64,000 nucleotides of DNA from NCBI GenBank assembly GCA_001801815.1, contig MGXU01000001.1, positions 124,001-188,000 of the forward strand, in the 5' to 3' direction. The position numbers were made by a program, and so were the translations under genes. Shown here one piece after another: positions 46,353 through 55,342 of this stretch. This DNA comes from Gammaproteobacteria bacterium RIFCSPHIGHO2_12_FULL_36_30 (GTDB lineage: Bacteria > Pseudomonadota > Gammaproteobacteria > Coxiellales > Coxiellaceae). Below the pieces are notes generated by a model, which was not told where the DNA came from, made no database searches, and saw nothing but the letters and a program-made list of their open reading frames with translations. Within the stretch, counting starts at the first letter, position 1, and each line of letters opens with the position of its first letter.

Positions 46353-46466
46353 TGAGCATTTCCTCCTACTTGAGTTTTAAAAAATTACGATAGCAGAAAA
46401 ACTTCATGGGATCACGATAATTGTCTATGAATTCTGTGATTACTTGCAACAGCTTGATTTGATCAG

Positions 46467-46540
46467 TGGCTATGAGTGGACTCGAACCACTGACCCCAGC
46501 ATTATGAATGCCGTGCTCTAACCAGCTGAGCTACATAGCC
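46467..46540 (-). tRNA. tRNA-Met (CAU), elongator type
   Basis: A full cloverleaf reads on the minus strand: acceptor GGCTATG/CATAGCC, D-arm GCTC...GAGC, anticodon stem CGGCA/TGCTG with loop TTCATAA (anticodon CAU), and TTCGAGT in the T-loop. The body is close to E. coli elongator tRNA-Met. The discriminator is A and CCA is not encoded. An Ile2 tRNA (lysidine type) also carries CAU, but the sequence resembles Met more. Confidence 0.93.
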
Positions 46541-46557
46541 TTAATTTCGGAGCTGAA

Positions 46558-46586
46558 ATTCTCGCGATTCAGTCGGGTAATGTCAA
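46558..46586 (-). promoter_or_regulatory. Promoter of tRNA-Met
   Basis: On the minus strand, TTGACA (46581-46586) and GAGAAT (46558-46563) are 17 bases apart, an ideal sigma-70 spacing with a consensus -35. It lies just upstream of the tRNA and just after the ychF stop at 46598. Confidence 0.7.
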
Positions 46587-46597
46587 GCATTAACATG

Positions 46598-47689
46598 CTA
46601 AACGTTAAACCTAAATAGAATCACATCCCCATCTTTCACCACATAATCTTTTCCTTCTTGACGCCATTTTCCAGCATTTTTTGCGCCTTGTTCACCGTTA
46701 TATTTTATAAAATCATCGTAGGCGATTACTTCAGCTTTAATAAATCCGCGTTCAAAATCAGTGTGAATGACACCTGCTGCTTGCGGTGCAGTAGAATTTT
46801 TTTCAATTGTCCATGCACGCGCTTCTTTTGGACCAACTGTAAAATAACATTCTAAACCTAATAATTCATGGCCTGCGCGAATTAATTTATTTAATCCAGG
46901 CTCTTTAATTCCAACGCTGTCCATAAATTCTTTTTTTTCTGTGTCGGATAAATCAATTAATTGTGATTCGAATTCTGCGCAGATCGAAACAATTTTTGCA
47001 TTTTCTTTTTCAGATAAATTTTTTACTTGATTAAAATAATCATTTCCATTTAATCCTGCTTCGTCAACATTCGCGACATATAATACTGGTTTTGCAGTTA
47101 AAAATTGAAATGCCTCCAACCACTTTTTTTCTTCATGCGTTAAAGATAATGCACGAACTGGTTTTCCATCACTTAATTGTTTTTGAACGCGTTGTAATAA
47201 AACATCTATTTCTGCGGCGTTTTTCTCATTATTTTTAACCGCTTTTTTATTTTTTATAATTGCCTTTTCTACAGAATCTAAATCAGCAAGCGCCAATTCT
47301 AAATTAATTACTTCAATATCAGATATTGGATTTACTTTTCCAGAAACGTGAATGACATCATCATTATCAAAACAACGCACGACATGTACAATCGCTTGTG
47401 TTTCGCGAATGTTGGCGAGAAATTGATTTCCCAATCCTTCACCCTTTGATGCGCCTGCAACTAATCCTGCGATATCGACAAATTTTACAACGGTCGGAAC
47501 AATTTGTTGTGATTTTCCAATGGCAGCAATTTTATCTAAACGTTCATCTGGAACAGGAACGATTCCAATATTCGGCTCAATTGTACAAAATGGAAAATTT
47601 GCGGCTGCAATTCCAGCTTTTGTTAATGCATTAAATAACGTGGATTTTCCCACATTTGGTAAACCGACAATGCCGCATTTAAAACCCAT
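46598..47689 (-). CDS. ychF: Redox-responsive ATPase YchF
   Basis: P-loop ATPase of the Obg-like group that binds ribosomes. Walker A is GLPNVGKST near residue 9; the ATP-favouring G4 variant NVDE is near 205; the C-terminal TGS domain ends [14 protein letters not shown]. At 363 residues length is normal. Start at the ATG at 47689, with GGAG seven bases upstream. pth, its usual neighbour, lies about 4.4 kb away beyond inserted genes. Confidence 0.96.
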   Translation of the reverse strand: MGFKCGIVGLPNVGKSTLFNALTKAGIAAANFPFCTIEPNIGIVPVPDERLDKIAAIGKSQQIVPTVVKFVDIAGLVAGASKGEGLGNQFLANIRETQAIVHVVRCFDNDDVIHVSGKVNPISDIEVINLELALADLDSVEKAIIKNKKAVKNNEKNAAEIDVLLQRVQKQLSDGKPVRALSLTHEEKKWLEAFQFLTAKPVLYVANVDEAGLNGNDYFNQVKNLSEKENAKIVSICAEFESQLIDLSDTEKKEFMDSVGIKEPGLNKLIRAGHELLGLECYFTVGPKEARAWTIEKNSTAPQAAGVIHTDFERGFIKAEVIAYDDFIKYNGEQGAKNAGKWRQEGKDYVVKDGDVILFRFNV

Positions 47690-47777
47690 TATTATTCTCC
47701 ACAAATTGTTGCGGAAGTATACGCGGAAAATCTGCTAATATAAATGGTATTTTGACCATGGATCGGGAATCTACTGT

Positions 47778-49142
47778 ATGAGAATCATCTTTTTCATCAT
47801 CTTAATTAGCGTGATCGCTAATGCTTTTTCAACTGAGATTTCTTATTCTGAAAATAATCGCGGGCTTGCTTCATTTGATATTTCTATGCCAATTGATGCA
47901 ACTGGTTTTACATTGCATGGAAAAAATTTAAAAGGTGGTGATGTTCAATTTTCAGATCAAGGAAATTATGTTGCACCACTTTTAGCGCATGAAACAGGTG
48001 ATTTTGAATTACCTACTTCAATTTCTTCAGATAATAAACCGCTGATCAAAACAACAATAAATTATAATGCAATAAAATTTATTAATCCGAATGGCGTAAG
48101 TAATTTTTTTATTAAAATTGGAGTGGCAGCACGCACAGAAAAAGTTTCTGGATTAGATCCATTTGTTTTAAAAAGCGGAACGTATACTTGGCAGGTGCCA
48201 ATTTTTTCTGTCGGCACTGAATCGGATGATGTAAATAATAAAAGTGAAAATAAACAATTTATTGAAGTAGGTACAGGTAATAGTCCTGAAAAACATAATG
48301 GAATGTATACGCAACAATTTTATTTATACACGCAAGGTAATGGAAATAATTCAATTGCGGAACATCCGCAAAAAACAGACGAATCAAATATGATTTTAAA
48401 AAAAACTTATACAACGCAATTTACTTGTCATGCAGACGGTGTTTGGGGTGCGGGCGGATCAGATCCTTACAGAACAATTACGGGTAAATGTAATGGAACG
48501 GTGATGACATTTCCAGCAGGACCAAATTTAGATTATGAATACGGCACTTTTATTTTACAAACCGTGCATTCACCTTGGACTTCAACAAAGGAAGATCATT
48601 GTGTTATTAATAAAAAACAACATGCAGGCTGCACTAATATCACTATTGCATCTCAATTTCATTACATCGCACAAAAAATTCGCGTACCCATTAATAAAAA
48701 TTTAAATTTATATGCTGAATTTGGAACGGCGTATCGCAGCATCACACCAAAAAATTTACGCTATCAATGTAAAGATAATGTTTATCTAAAAAATATATTA
48801 CCTGAAACAGATTGTTATAAAAAAAGTTATTTGTCCGGCGGTGCGTCTTATACTTATTTTGCAGTGGGATATGCATTCACAGCAAAAAATGGAACGCGTT
48901 ATGTTGCACAATATAGTTATATTCCAGAACAAGAAAATGCAAATAGATTGCAATGGGCAGATGCTTCAGGCACAACGATTTATGCAATTAGCACTTCAAA
49001 AAAGGAATCTCGCGAAGCAATTCAGAAAAATTTAAATGATGCGCTCAATGAAATTAAAAAAATGCCTGCGGTTTATAATATATTGGGCAAACATTTTTTT
49101 GCTGAGATATTGAAGAAAAATAATATTGTTACGCCTGCATAG
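47778..49142 (+). CDS. Large secreted protein of unknown function
   Basis: A 454-residue protein with a signal peptide (MRIIFFIILISVIANAFS) and a mature part of about 435 residues, beta-rich, with seven cysteines clustered at 220-245, 280-290 and 335-355. No domain is recognised. It has asparagine-rich loops and a short helical end (EAIQKNLNDALNEIKKMP). Its 3' end overlaps birA by 14 bases. It is part of the accessory genes between ychF and pth. Confidence 0.72.
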   Translation: MRIIFFIILISVIANAFSTEISYSENNRGLASFDISMPIDATGFTLHGKNLKGGDVQFSDQGNYVAPLLAHETGDFELPTSISSDNKPLIKTTINYNAIKFINPNGVSNFFIKIGVAARTEKVSGLDPFVLKSGTYTWQVPIFSVGTESDDVNNKSENKQFIEVGTGNSPEKHNGMYTQQFYLYTQGNGNNSIAEHPQKTDESNMILKKTYTTQFTCHADGVWGAGGSDPYRTITGKCNGTVMTFPAGPNLDYEYGTFILQTVHSPWTSTKEDHCVINKKQHAGCTNITIASQFHYIAQKIRVPINKNLNLYAEFGTAYRSITPKNLRYQCKDNVYLKNILPETDCYKKSYLSGGASYTYFAVGYAFTAKNGTRYVAQYSYIPEQENANRLQWADASGTTIYAISTSKKESREAIQKNLNDALNEIKKMPAVYNILGKHFFAEILKKNNIVTPA

Positions 49143-50118
49143 AAACATCACCAATACTAATGTGCATACGACCTTCTTTGGTCATTAAAATTAACCGACC
49201 TTGTTGATCAATGCCGCAAGCTTTGCCTTTAATACTTTTATTGTCGAATTGTATCTGAATTTCCTGCGAAAAAGTCATGTCATATTTTTCAAATAAGAAT
49301 TGAAATGGCAAAAATCCTTTTGCGTCAAAGCGTTCAATATCTGCAATCACTTTATCAATTACATGTGCAGCAAGTTCATTGCGATCAATAGCGTGATTTA
49401 ATTCTCGCGATAGTGAGGTCCATTTTTGTGAAATTTCTTTTTCTGTAGATGCTTGCATATTTACATTAATACCAATGCCAATCACGACTTGCGCACCATC
49501 ATGCATTTCACCGCGTGTTTCAATTAATATGCCCGCGCATTTTTTTTCATCGATAAAAATATCATTCGGCCATTTTATTTTTATTTTTTTTGGCATTTTT
49601 AATTTTTCTAAAACTTCTGCAATTGCGATTGCAATCACTAAAGATAATCCGTTTAAATCTGATCGCGCAAGAGAAAATTTCCACAATAAGGATAAATAAA
49701 TATTTTGTGCAAAAGGGGAATGCCATATTCTGCCGCGTCTGCCACGACCATCTGTTTGTTGTTCGGCTAAACAAATGCGGGGAATTTTTGAAAATTCGTA
49801 AATACGCTGTAATAAATATGAATTAGTTGAATCAATTTCATCAAACACTTCAATTATTTTAATATTTTTTTTCTGATCTTTTGATAAATGTTCTTTTATT
49901 TTAACAGGTGATAAAAAAGAAATGGGGTGTGTAATTTGATAGCCTATTCGTGTAATACCGTTAATCTTAATACCGACAGTGTTCGCATATTGAATTATTT
50001 TCCAAACGCCAGCACGCGTCATTTTCAATTTTTTTGCGATGATTTCACCAGAATAGCGTTTCCCATCGGATAAAAGTGTTAGCACAGATTTTAAGTTTCG
50101 CATTTTATTGTAAACCAT
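49129..50118 (-). CDS. birA: Biotin-protein ligase and biotin operon repressor
   Basis: Attaches biotin to carboxylases and represses biotin genes. A winged helix (SDGKRYSGEIIAKKLKMTRAGVWKII) is followed by the ligase core: EVFDEIDSTNSYL, QTDGRGRRGRIWHSPFAQNIYLS (biotin loop), KWPNDIFI, and a C-terminal SH3-like part. I choose the ATG at 50118; 50103 is also possible since no ribosome site stands out. Around 329 residues, near the E. coli size. Confidence 0.92.
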   Translation of the reverse strand: MVYNKMRNLKSVLTLLSDGKRYSGEIIAKKLKMTRAGVWKIIQYANTVGIKINGITRIGYQITHPISFLSPVKIKEHLSKDQKKNIKIIEVFDEIDSTNSYLLQRIYEFSKIPRICLAEQQTDGRGRRGRIWHSPFAQNIYLSLLWKFSLARSDLNGLSLVIAIAIAEVLEKLKMPKKIKIKWPNDIFIDEKKCAGILIETRGEMHDGAQVVIGIGINVNMQASTEKEISQKWTSLSRELNHAIDRNELAAHVIDKVIADIERFDAKGFLPFQFLFEKYDMTFSQEIQIQFDNKSIKGKACGIDQQGRLILMTKEGRMHISIGDVSMQA

Positions 50119-50199
50119 AATTATTAAAATTGGTTGACTATAGTATCGCAAGAAAATATCCTGGCGCAACTAACAGCAATAAATAATTAAGGAAAATAT

Positions 50200-50514
50200 A
50201 TGAAGAAAAAATTATGTGTGGCGATGTTGTTGATGGGAATGACTCAAATAGGTTTTGCGGGAATTCATCACTGCAGAGTAACCTACCATAACTCAACCTT
50301 TCAACAAGCACTTGTGAATTCTAATACATCAAATATTGGCCCGGTTCAATGTAGCTACAAAAACGGTGCTGCTTATTGGGTCGCTCATCACAAAAAAGTT
50401 TATATGCCAGTCACTGGTAATTGGAACTCAGCTATGCCGGGAGTGCAATGGTGTAATATTTCGGACAGCGGTAACACAGCACTAACCTGCACTTTTCAAC
50501 GCATTTATTCGTAG
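50200..50514 (+). CDS. Small secreted protein, unknown function
   Basis: A 104-residue protein with a signal peptide (MKKKLCVAMLLMGMTQIGFAG) and a mature part of about 84 residues with four cysteines (HCRV, QCSY, WCNI, TCTF), likely two disulfides. AAGGAAA serves as ribosome site. No family is recognised. It is followed by a hairpin at 50527-50555 and the AbiE pair. Confidence 0.68.
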   Translation: MKKKLCVAMLLMGMTQIGFAGIHHCRVTYHNSTFQQALVNSNTSNIGPVQCSYKNGAAYWVAHHKKVYMPVTGNWNSAMPGVQWCNISDSGNTALTCTFQRIYS

Positions 50515-50526
50515 TAATATTTATTC

Positions 50527-50555
50527 AAGAAACTTGCTATTTTAGCAAGTTTCTT
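50527..50555. promoter_or_regulatory. 13-bp perfect inverted repeat before abiEi
   Basis: Arms AAGAAACTTGCTA and TAGCAAGTTTCTT flank a TTT centre, ending 13 bases before the abiEi ATG. It may be an AbiEi operator or a terminator for the preceding small gene; the sequence differs from the inverted repeats at 14.7 kb. Confidence 0.55.
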
Positions 50556-50568
50556 ACATAATTTAACT

Positions 50569-51213
50569 ATGCAAAAAAGCACAGAACTCATCATTGATAA
50601 CCACTTGAATGAACATATTATTCGGGAAGATGATCTTGCGGCTTTATTTAAAGGCACACCTGCGAGACGTTATGCACTTGTCAATAAGGCCATTAAAAAA
50701 GGTGAATTGATTCGTTTGTGCCGCGGTTATTACACGCTGCATCATAAATATCAAAAAGAAAAAGCATTGGGTGAGTTCTACATTGCGAATCGTATCGTGC
50801 CATTTAGTTTTGTAAGTTGTGAATCTGCGTTGAGTTTTCACAATTTAATTCCGGAGCGCGTAACACAAATAACGAGCATCGCCGCATTTGGCAGAAACAA
50901 AAAATTTGAAACGCCTTATGGCGATTTTATTTATCGCGTACTGCCTATTTTACCAATGTATTTTTATTATGGCGTTAATATGATTGAAACAAATAAACAG
51001 ATTATTTATATCGCGTCACCACTTCGCGCATTAATGGATTATGTGTATTGTCACAAAATTGAAAATGCAAACACACATTTTTTAATAGAAAGTTTGCGAA
51101 TTGAAAAAATAGACATCGACAATATAACAAAAAAGGAAATCACGGTATTGCAAGATGTATATCAATCGCGTTATGTTATTCAATTCTTAAAAAATATGTT
51201 GGGTGAAAAATGA
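50569..51213 (+). CDS. abiEi: Type IV toxin-antitoxin antitoxin AbiEi
   Basis: A 214-residue antitoxin and autoregulator. The N-terminal winged helix includes RRYALVNKAIKKGELIRLCRGYYTL (residues about 32-56), followed by SFVSCESALSFHNLIPERV and IASPLRALMDYVYCHK, as in AbiEi proteins. The stop overlaps the next gene (ATGA), the standard arrangement. A perfect inverted repeat lies just upstream. Confidence 0.88.
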   Translation: MQKSTELIIDNHLNEHIIREDDLAALFKGTPARRYALVNKAIKKGELIRLCRGYYTLHHKYQKEKALGEFYIANRIVPFSFVSCESALSFHNLIPERVTQITSIAAFGRNKKFETPYGDFIYRVLPILPMYFYYGVNMIETNKQIIYIASPLRALMDYVYCHKIENANTHFLIESLRIEKIDIDNITKKEITVLQDVYQSRYVIQFLKNMLGEK

Positions 51214-52061
51214 TTAATCCTATTATTAATGCACAGCTGAAAAAATACAAGTTGCAAAAACCAGCAGATGAAGAAAATGCATTGAAAGAAATTTTGCAGG
51301 AAGTGGCGCTATTTTCATTATCGACGACTGATTTTTTTTCAAAAGCATTATTTCAAGGTGGCACAGCGCTTCGTATTTTGCATCAATTACCGCGATTTTC
51401 TGAGGATCTCGATTTTATTTTAAAAAAACCAACCAAGAATTTTGAGTGGAAAAAATATACGGATGAAATGAAAAAAGCATTTTCATTGTATGGCATTACA
51501 CCTGAAATTCAAGACCGTGAAAAAGCAAAAATAGCAGTGAAAAAAATGTTTTTAAAAGATAATTCAATTGGTAAAATCTTGGAATTAAATTTTCAACATC
51601 ATGCGCATAAAAAATTGCTTATTAAATTTGAAATTGATACCAATCCACCAAATGGATCAAACGAAGAACGAAAGTATCTAGATTTTCCAGAAGATTATTC
51701 CATTGCAGCACAGGATTTGCCGAGTAATTTTGCTGGAAAATGTCATGCACTTTTATGTCGGGAATATTTGAAGGGGCGAGATTGGTTTGATTTTCTTTGG
51801 TATGTTGCACAAAGAACCACAATTAATTTTGTCTTCTTAAAAAATGCTTTTAATCAAAATAGTCCGTGGAAAAAACAATCTCTTTCATTTGATAAGGCAT
51901 GGCTTATACAAGCATTAAAAAATAAAATTGTAACTGTTGATTGGAAAAAAGCGGTCGATGAGGTTGAGCAATTTACAGGCGAAGATCAGCAACGGGGTTT
52001 GAAATTATGGAGTGATGACTTTTTCTTGGATCGTGTGGAAAAATTAGAAAAGTATTTATAA
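51210..52061 (+). CDS. abiEii: Type IV toxin AbiEii (nucleotidyltransferase)
   Basis: A 283-residue toxin of the AbiEii nucleotidyltransferase fold. Motif 1 is GGTALR at residues 50-55 and motif 2 is SEDLDF at 64-69 (two catalytic aspartates), then KLLIKFEIDTNPP near 135-147 and KGRDWFDFLWY at 188-198. These are the four conserved motifs of the family. Known AbiE systems abort phage infection; activity here is inferred. It overlaps its antitoxin by four bases and converges on pth. Confidence 0.92.
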   Translation: MINPIINAQLKKYKLQKPADEENALKEILQEVALFSLSTTDFFSKALFQGGTALRILHQLPRFSEDLDFILKKPTKNFEWKKYTDEMKKAFSLYGITPEIQDREKAKIAVKKMFLKDNSIGKILELNFQHHAHKKLLIKFEIDTNPPNGSNEERKYLDFPEDYSIAAQDLPSNFAGKCHALLCREYLKGRDWFDFLWYVAQRTTINFVFLKNAFNQNSPWKKQSLSFDKAWLIQALKNKIVTVDWKKAVDEVEQFTGEDQQRGLKLWSDDFFLDRVEKLEKYL

Positions 52062-52063
52062 TA

Positions 52064-52621
52064 TTATGAATGTAGTGTATGAAACGCCTTTTGAAATTCA
52101 CCTAAAAATAATTCCGGCATCACCTGAAAAGATTCATCGATTGATTTTATAATTTCAACGCGATCGTGACGACTTGGATTTCCTAAAACATAATCGGTGA
52201 CATCATCGCGAGACCCAGGATGACCAATTCCAATTCGCAATCGATAAAAATCACTGCCAATATGGGAAATAATATCGCGCAAACCGTTGTGTCCACCGTG
52301 ACCGCCGTCTTTTTTTAATCGTACAATTCCTGCGTCGAAATCTAATTCGTCGTGCACGACTAAAATTTCTTCTGGATTTATTTTGTAAAATTTTATAAAG
52401 GCGGAAACGGGTAAACCACTTTCGTTCATATATGTTGTAGGTTTTAATAAAAATATTTTTTGATGCGAACCAACAATAGCGTGAAATTTTTTTTGAAGTG
52501 CAAAAGAAATATTATTTTGTTCTGCGAATATATCAACAAACCAAGCGCCGACATTATGCCGTGTTTTGGCATATTCGGCGCCAGGATTCCCTAAACCAAC
52601 AATTAAACGAATTCCATTCAT
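52064..52621 (-). CDS. pth: Peptidyl-tRNA hydrolase
   Basis: Recycles peptidyl-tRNA by cleaving the ester bond. The 185 residues include the catalytic [17 protein letters not shown] (histidine 21 region), [21 protein letters not shown] and [13 protein letters not shown]. It starts [13 protein letters not shown]. It follows rplY as in many Gammaproteobacteria, and the AbiE pair stands where ychF would otherwise follow. Confidence 0.96.
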   Translation of the reverse strand: MNGIRLIVGLGNPGAEYAKTRHNVGAWFVDIFAEQNNISFALQKKFHAIVGSHQKIFLLKPTTYMNESGLPVSAFIKFYKINPEEILVVHDELDFDAGIVRLKKDGGHGGHNGLRDIISHIGSDFYRLRIGIGHPGSRDDVTDYVLGNPSRHDRVEIIKSIDESFQVMPELFLGEFQKAFHTLHS

Positions 52622-52641
52622 TTAAAAAAATCCAGGAAAAA

Positions 52642-53352
52642 TTATTTTTTATCTGATTTCGGTTTTTCTTTTGTATCTTCAGCTGGAGCTGCGCCACCTT
52701 CAACATCTTCAGGTGCTTTTTGACCCGTAATAACGGTTTCAGCTGCAACAGGTGCTGCTGTTTCTTCCGGTTCTTCTTCGCGTGGTTGATGAATGCTGAC
52801 GACTACTTGATCGTGATCGTGATCAATCGCATGTGCGAACGCAACATTCGCTGGTAATTGAATAGCAGACATGTGAATTGAATCACCGATTTTTAAACCA
52901 GAAATATCCACTGCAATAAATTCAGGCAAATCCGCCGGTAAGCACGAAACGTCCACATGCGTAATTAATTTTGATAAGACGCCCATGTCTTTAATACCAG
53001 GCGCTTTGTCTTCACCTAAAAAGTGTAATGGAACGCGCATTGTTAATTTTTCTTTTGTATTAATGCGCAAAAAATCCATGTGCATAATTCTTGGCTTTGT
53101 TGGATGACGCAATAATGCTTTTAATACTACTTTTTCAGGGTTTTTATCGATATTCAACGTTAAAATATGCGAATAAACTGATTCGTGCTCGAGCGCTTTA
53201 ATCACTTTATTGTGAGATAAGCTAATCGGCATCGGTGCTTTGTCAGTACCATACACAATGGCTGGTACTTTATCTTCGCGACGCAAACGGCGTGCAGCAG
53301 GTTTGCCTGATGCAACACGAGCTTGTGCTTCGAATTCAAATGAAACTGACAT
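52642..53352 (-). CDS. rplY: 50S ribosomal protein L25/CTC
   Basis: 5S rRNA-binding protein of the long, two-domain CTC type. Residues 1-95 form the L25 domain (QARVASGKPAARRLRREDKVPAIVYG) and 100-185 the C-terminal domain (LPADLPEFIAVDISGLKIGDSIHMS). The last 45 residues are a glutamate, alanine and lysine-rich tail. At 236 residues it is a little longer than most. Between prs and pth as usual. Confidence 0.95.
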   Translation of the reverse strand: MSVSFEFEAQARVASGKPAARRLRREDKVPAIVYGTDKAPMPISLSHNKVIKALEHESVYSHILTLNIDKNPEKVVLKALLRHPTKPRIMHMDFLRINTKEKLTMRVPLHFLGEDKAPGIKDMGVLSKLITHVDVSCLPADLPEFIAVDISGLKIGDSIHMSAIQLPANVAFAHAIDHDHDQVVVSIHQPREEEPEETAAPVAAETVITGQKAPEDVEGGAAPAEDTKEKPKSDKK

Positions 53353-53417
53353 GACGTACTCCGTGGATGTAGATTTTAAAAATGAGTATTCTAACGGGTT
53401 ATAAAGAAATTACCAGC

Positions 53418-54368
53418 TCAATCTTCAAACATCGAACTCACTGATTCATTCGTCGTAATACGCGAAATAGTTTCGGCAATCATACCGCTCAGTGAAACTT
53501 GCTTGATTTTCTTGCATGATAATGCGGCTTCAGACAATGGAATGGTGTCTGTCACAATCACTGTATCCAAACAAGATTGATTAATATGTTCGATTGCATC
53601 GCCAGATAAAACGGGATGTGTACAATATGCCGCAACTTTTTTTGCACCGCGTTCTTTTAATGCTGCTGCTGCATGACATAATGTACCAGCTGTATCGACA
53701 ATATCATCGACAATTAAACAATTTCGATTTTCAACATTACCAATTACATTCATCACTTGTGATTGATTTGCTGCGGGACGACGTTTGTCGATAATTGCTA
53801 AATCAGTATCGTGTAATCGTTTTGCAATTGCGCGCGCGCGCACCACACCACCAACATCGGGCGAAACAACTACCAAATCAGGGTATTCTGCCAATATGCC
53901 ATTTTGTTCCAAAATTGTTGGGCTTGCATAAACGTTATCAACTGGAATTGAAAAAAATCCTTGAATTTGATCTGCGTGTAAATCAACTGTAATTAAACGA
54001 GTGATTCCGACTTTTGCCATCATATCTGCAATTACTTTTGCTGAAATTGGTACGCGCGAAGAACGCACGCGACGATCTTGTCTTGCATAACCAAAATAAG
54101 GAACAACTGCGGTAATGCTCATTGCAGATGCACGACGAAATGCATCTGCCATTAACAATAATTCCATCAATGTATCGTTACAAGGTGCGCAAGTAGATTG
54201 AATAATAAAAACATCGCGACCGCGCACGTTTTCTTGAATTTCAACACGTGTCTCGCCGTCACTAAATGTACCAACCATTGTTTTGCCAAGCGTCATCCCT
54301 AAATATTCTACGACACGTTGCGCTAATGCCGGCGTTGCGCTACCACCAAAAATTTTTACTTCTGCCAC
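53418..54368 (-). CDS. prs: Ribose-phosphate pyrophosphokinase
   Basis: Makes PRPP for nucleotide and amino-acid synthesis. At 316 residues it is standard: [20 protein letters not shown], the catalytic loop [18 protein letters not shown] near residue 100, and the PRPP loop [10 protein letters not shown] near residue 220. In most Gammaproteobacteria ispE precedes prs; here the upstream region holds tRNA-Gln and then lolB. Confidence 0.97.
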   Translation of the reverse strand: MAEVKIFGGSATPALAQRVVEYLGMTLGKTMVGTFSDGETRVEIQENVRGRDVFIIQSTCAPCNDTLMELLLMADAFRRASAMSITAVVPYFGYARQDRRVRSSRVPISAKVIADMMAKVGITRLITVDLHADQIQGFFSIPVDNVYASPTILEQNGILAEYPDLVVVSPDVGGVVRARAIAKRLHDTDLAIIDKRRPAANQSQVMNVIGNVENRNCLIVDDIVDTAGTLCHAAAALKERGAKKVAAYCTHPVLSGDAIEHINQSCLDTVIVTDTIPLSEAALSCKKIKQVSLSGMIAETISRITTNESVSSMFED

Positions 54369-54453
54369 AAAACACCCTTGGTTATTAATTTAGGAAATTA
54401 ATATAGATACTACATCAAGCTGAAATAATAGTGTTAGAAAAATAGCATATCGT

Positions 54454-54481
54454 TTGACACGGAATCAAAGTTGAGTAAAAT
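54454..54481 (+). promoter_or_regulatory. Promoter of tRNA-Gln
   Basis: TTGACA (54454-54459) and TAAAAT (54476-54481) are 16 bases apart, 21 bases before the tRNA. A strong sigma-70-like promoter. Confidence 0.7.
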
Positions 54482-54501
54482 AACTTTCCATCTACGGTCG
54501 T

Positions 54502-54573
54502 TGGGGTGTCGCCAAGTGGTAAGGCAGCGGGTTTTGATCTCGCCATTCCGTGGTTCGAATCCATGCACCCCAG
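54502..54573 (+). tRNA. tRNA-Gln (UUG)
   Basis: Acceptor arms TGGGGTG/CACCCCA, D-arm GCC...GGC, anticodon stem GCGGG/CTCGC with loop TTTTGAT (anticodon TTG), and T-loop TTCGAAT. Discriminator G, CCA not encoded. It closely follows E. coli tRNA-Gln. It lies between divergent prs and the 3' end of lolB. Confidence 0.95.
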
Positions 54574-54575
54574 TT

Positions 54576-55226
54576 TTAAAGTATTTCAGGCACACGATAC
54601 GGCTGCATATACCAAAACCATTCTCTTGCAGCAATTTTCACGTAAAATCCAGGTCGTCGCATTGTAATTGACCTTGGAAAATCAACTCCATCTTCATTCG
54701 TTTTATATCTGCCAAAACTTAACGTCCAACCTTTTTGTGTCAATCCAATTAAATGTCCGTACATATCATATGTTGCATGATAAGGTCCTGCGTATTTTGC
54801 CGGCATGCCTTTCATCCAATATTTTAATTGAGTCACTGGCAAAGACCATCCCAACACTTTTTGCATTAATTTTTCGGGTGAACGCGCTGTTGAAACACGT
54901 GAACCATTTTTCCATAATTTCACAATACCAAATTCGCGAATAATTTCTGCTTGATATAAATCTAATGCTGAATCAATGTTAATACGATAACTGACTGGGT
55001 TAATTTCGCGCCAATTGTACGATGCAATTACTGGTTTATAACCTGTTCGCTGCAAACTAAACTCACCATCCACGCGCCACGATCTTACTTTCGCTAATTG
55101 TGCTTGACGTTGTGCGGGTGTCTTCACTGCATATTGTGGTGGCGCGCCAATCATATTTTTTGCGCAACCAGATAATAACAACAAGCATGCTAATCCAAAT
55201 AGTTTGATTTGTTTTTTAAACATCAT
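54576..55226 (-). CDS. lolB: Outer-membrane lipoprotein insertion protein LolB
   Basis: Outer-membrane lipoprotein that receives lipoproteins from LolA. The signal peptide ends in LLLSGC (lipobox, cysteine at residue 21), then VRSWRVDGEFSLQ, NWREINPVSYRINI, LGWSLPVTQLKYWMKG and a C-terminal PRSITM strand. At 216 residues it fits. AGAGG precedes the ATG. Divergent from hemA, the standard arrangement. Confidence 0.93.
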   Translation of the reverse strand: MMFKKQIKLFGLACLLLLSGCAKNMIGAPPQYAVKTPAQRQAQLAKVRSWRVDGEFSLQRTGYKPVIASYNWREINPVSYRINIDSALDLYQAEIIREFGIVKLWKNGSRVSTARSPEKLMQKVLGWSLPVTQLKYWMKGMPAKYAGPYHATYDMYGHLIGLTQKGWTLSFGRYKTNEDGVDFPRSITMRRPGFYVKIAAREWFWYMQPYRVPEIL

Positions 55227-55342
55227 GACAAAACCTCTTGCGATTGCGGAAAATAAAAGTGTACTCGCTTCTGTTCATTCCGTCCATTTTGCGATCACTC
55301 AAAATGTTGTTATGATGGCGAAAATTTTAGAGCAGTAAAAAT

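Noticed and set aside
46467-46540. tRNA-Ile2 (CAU, lysidine type)
   Set aside because: Acceptor stem and anticodon arm resemble elongator tRNA-Met; a proper test needs tRNAscan or TFAM.
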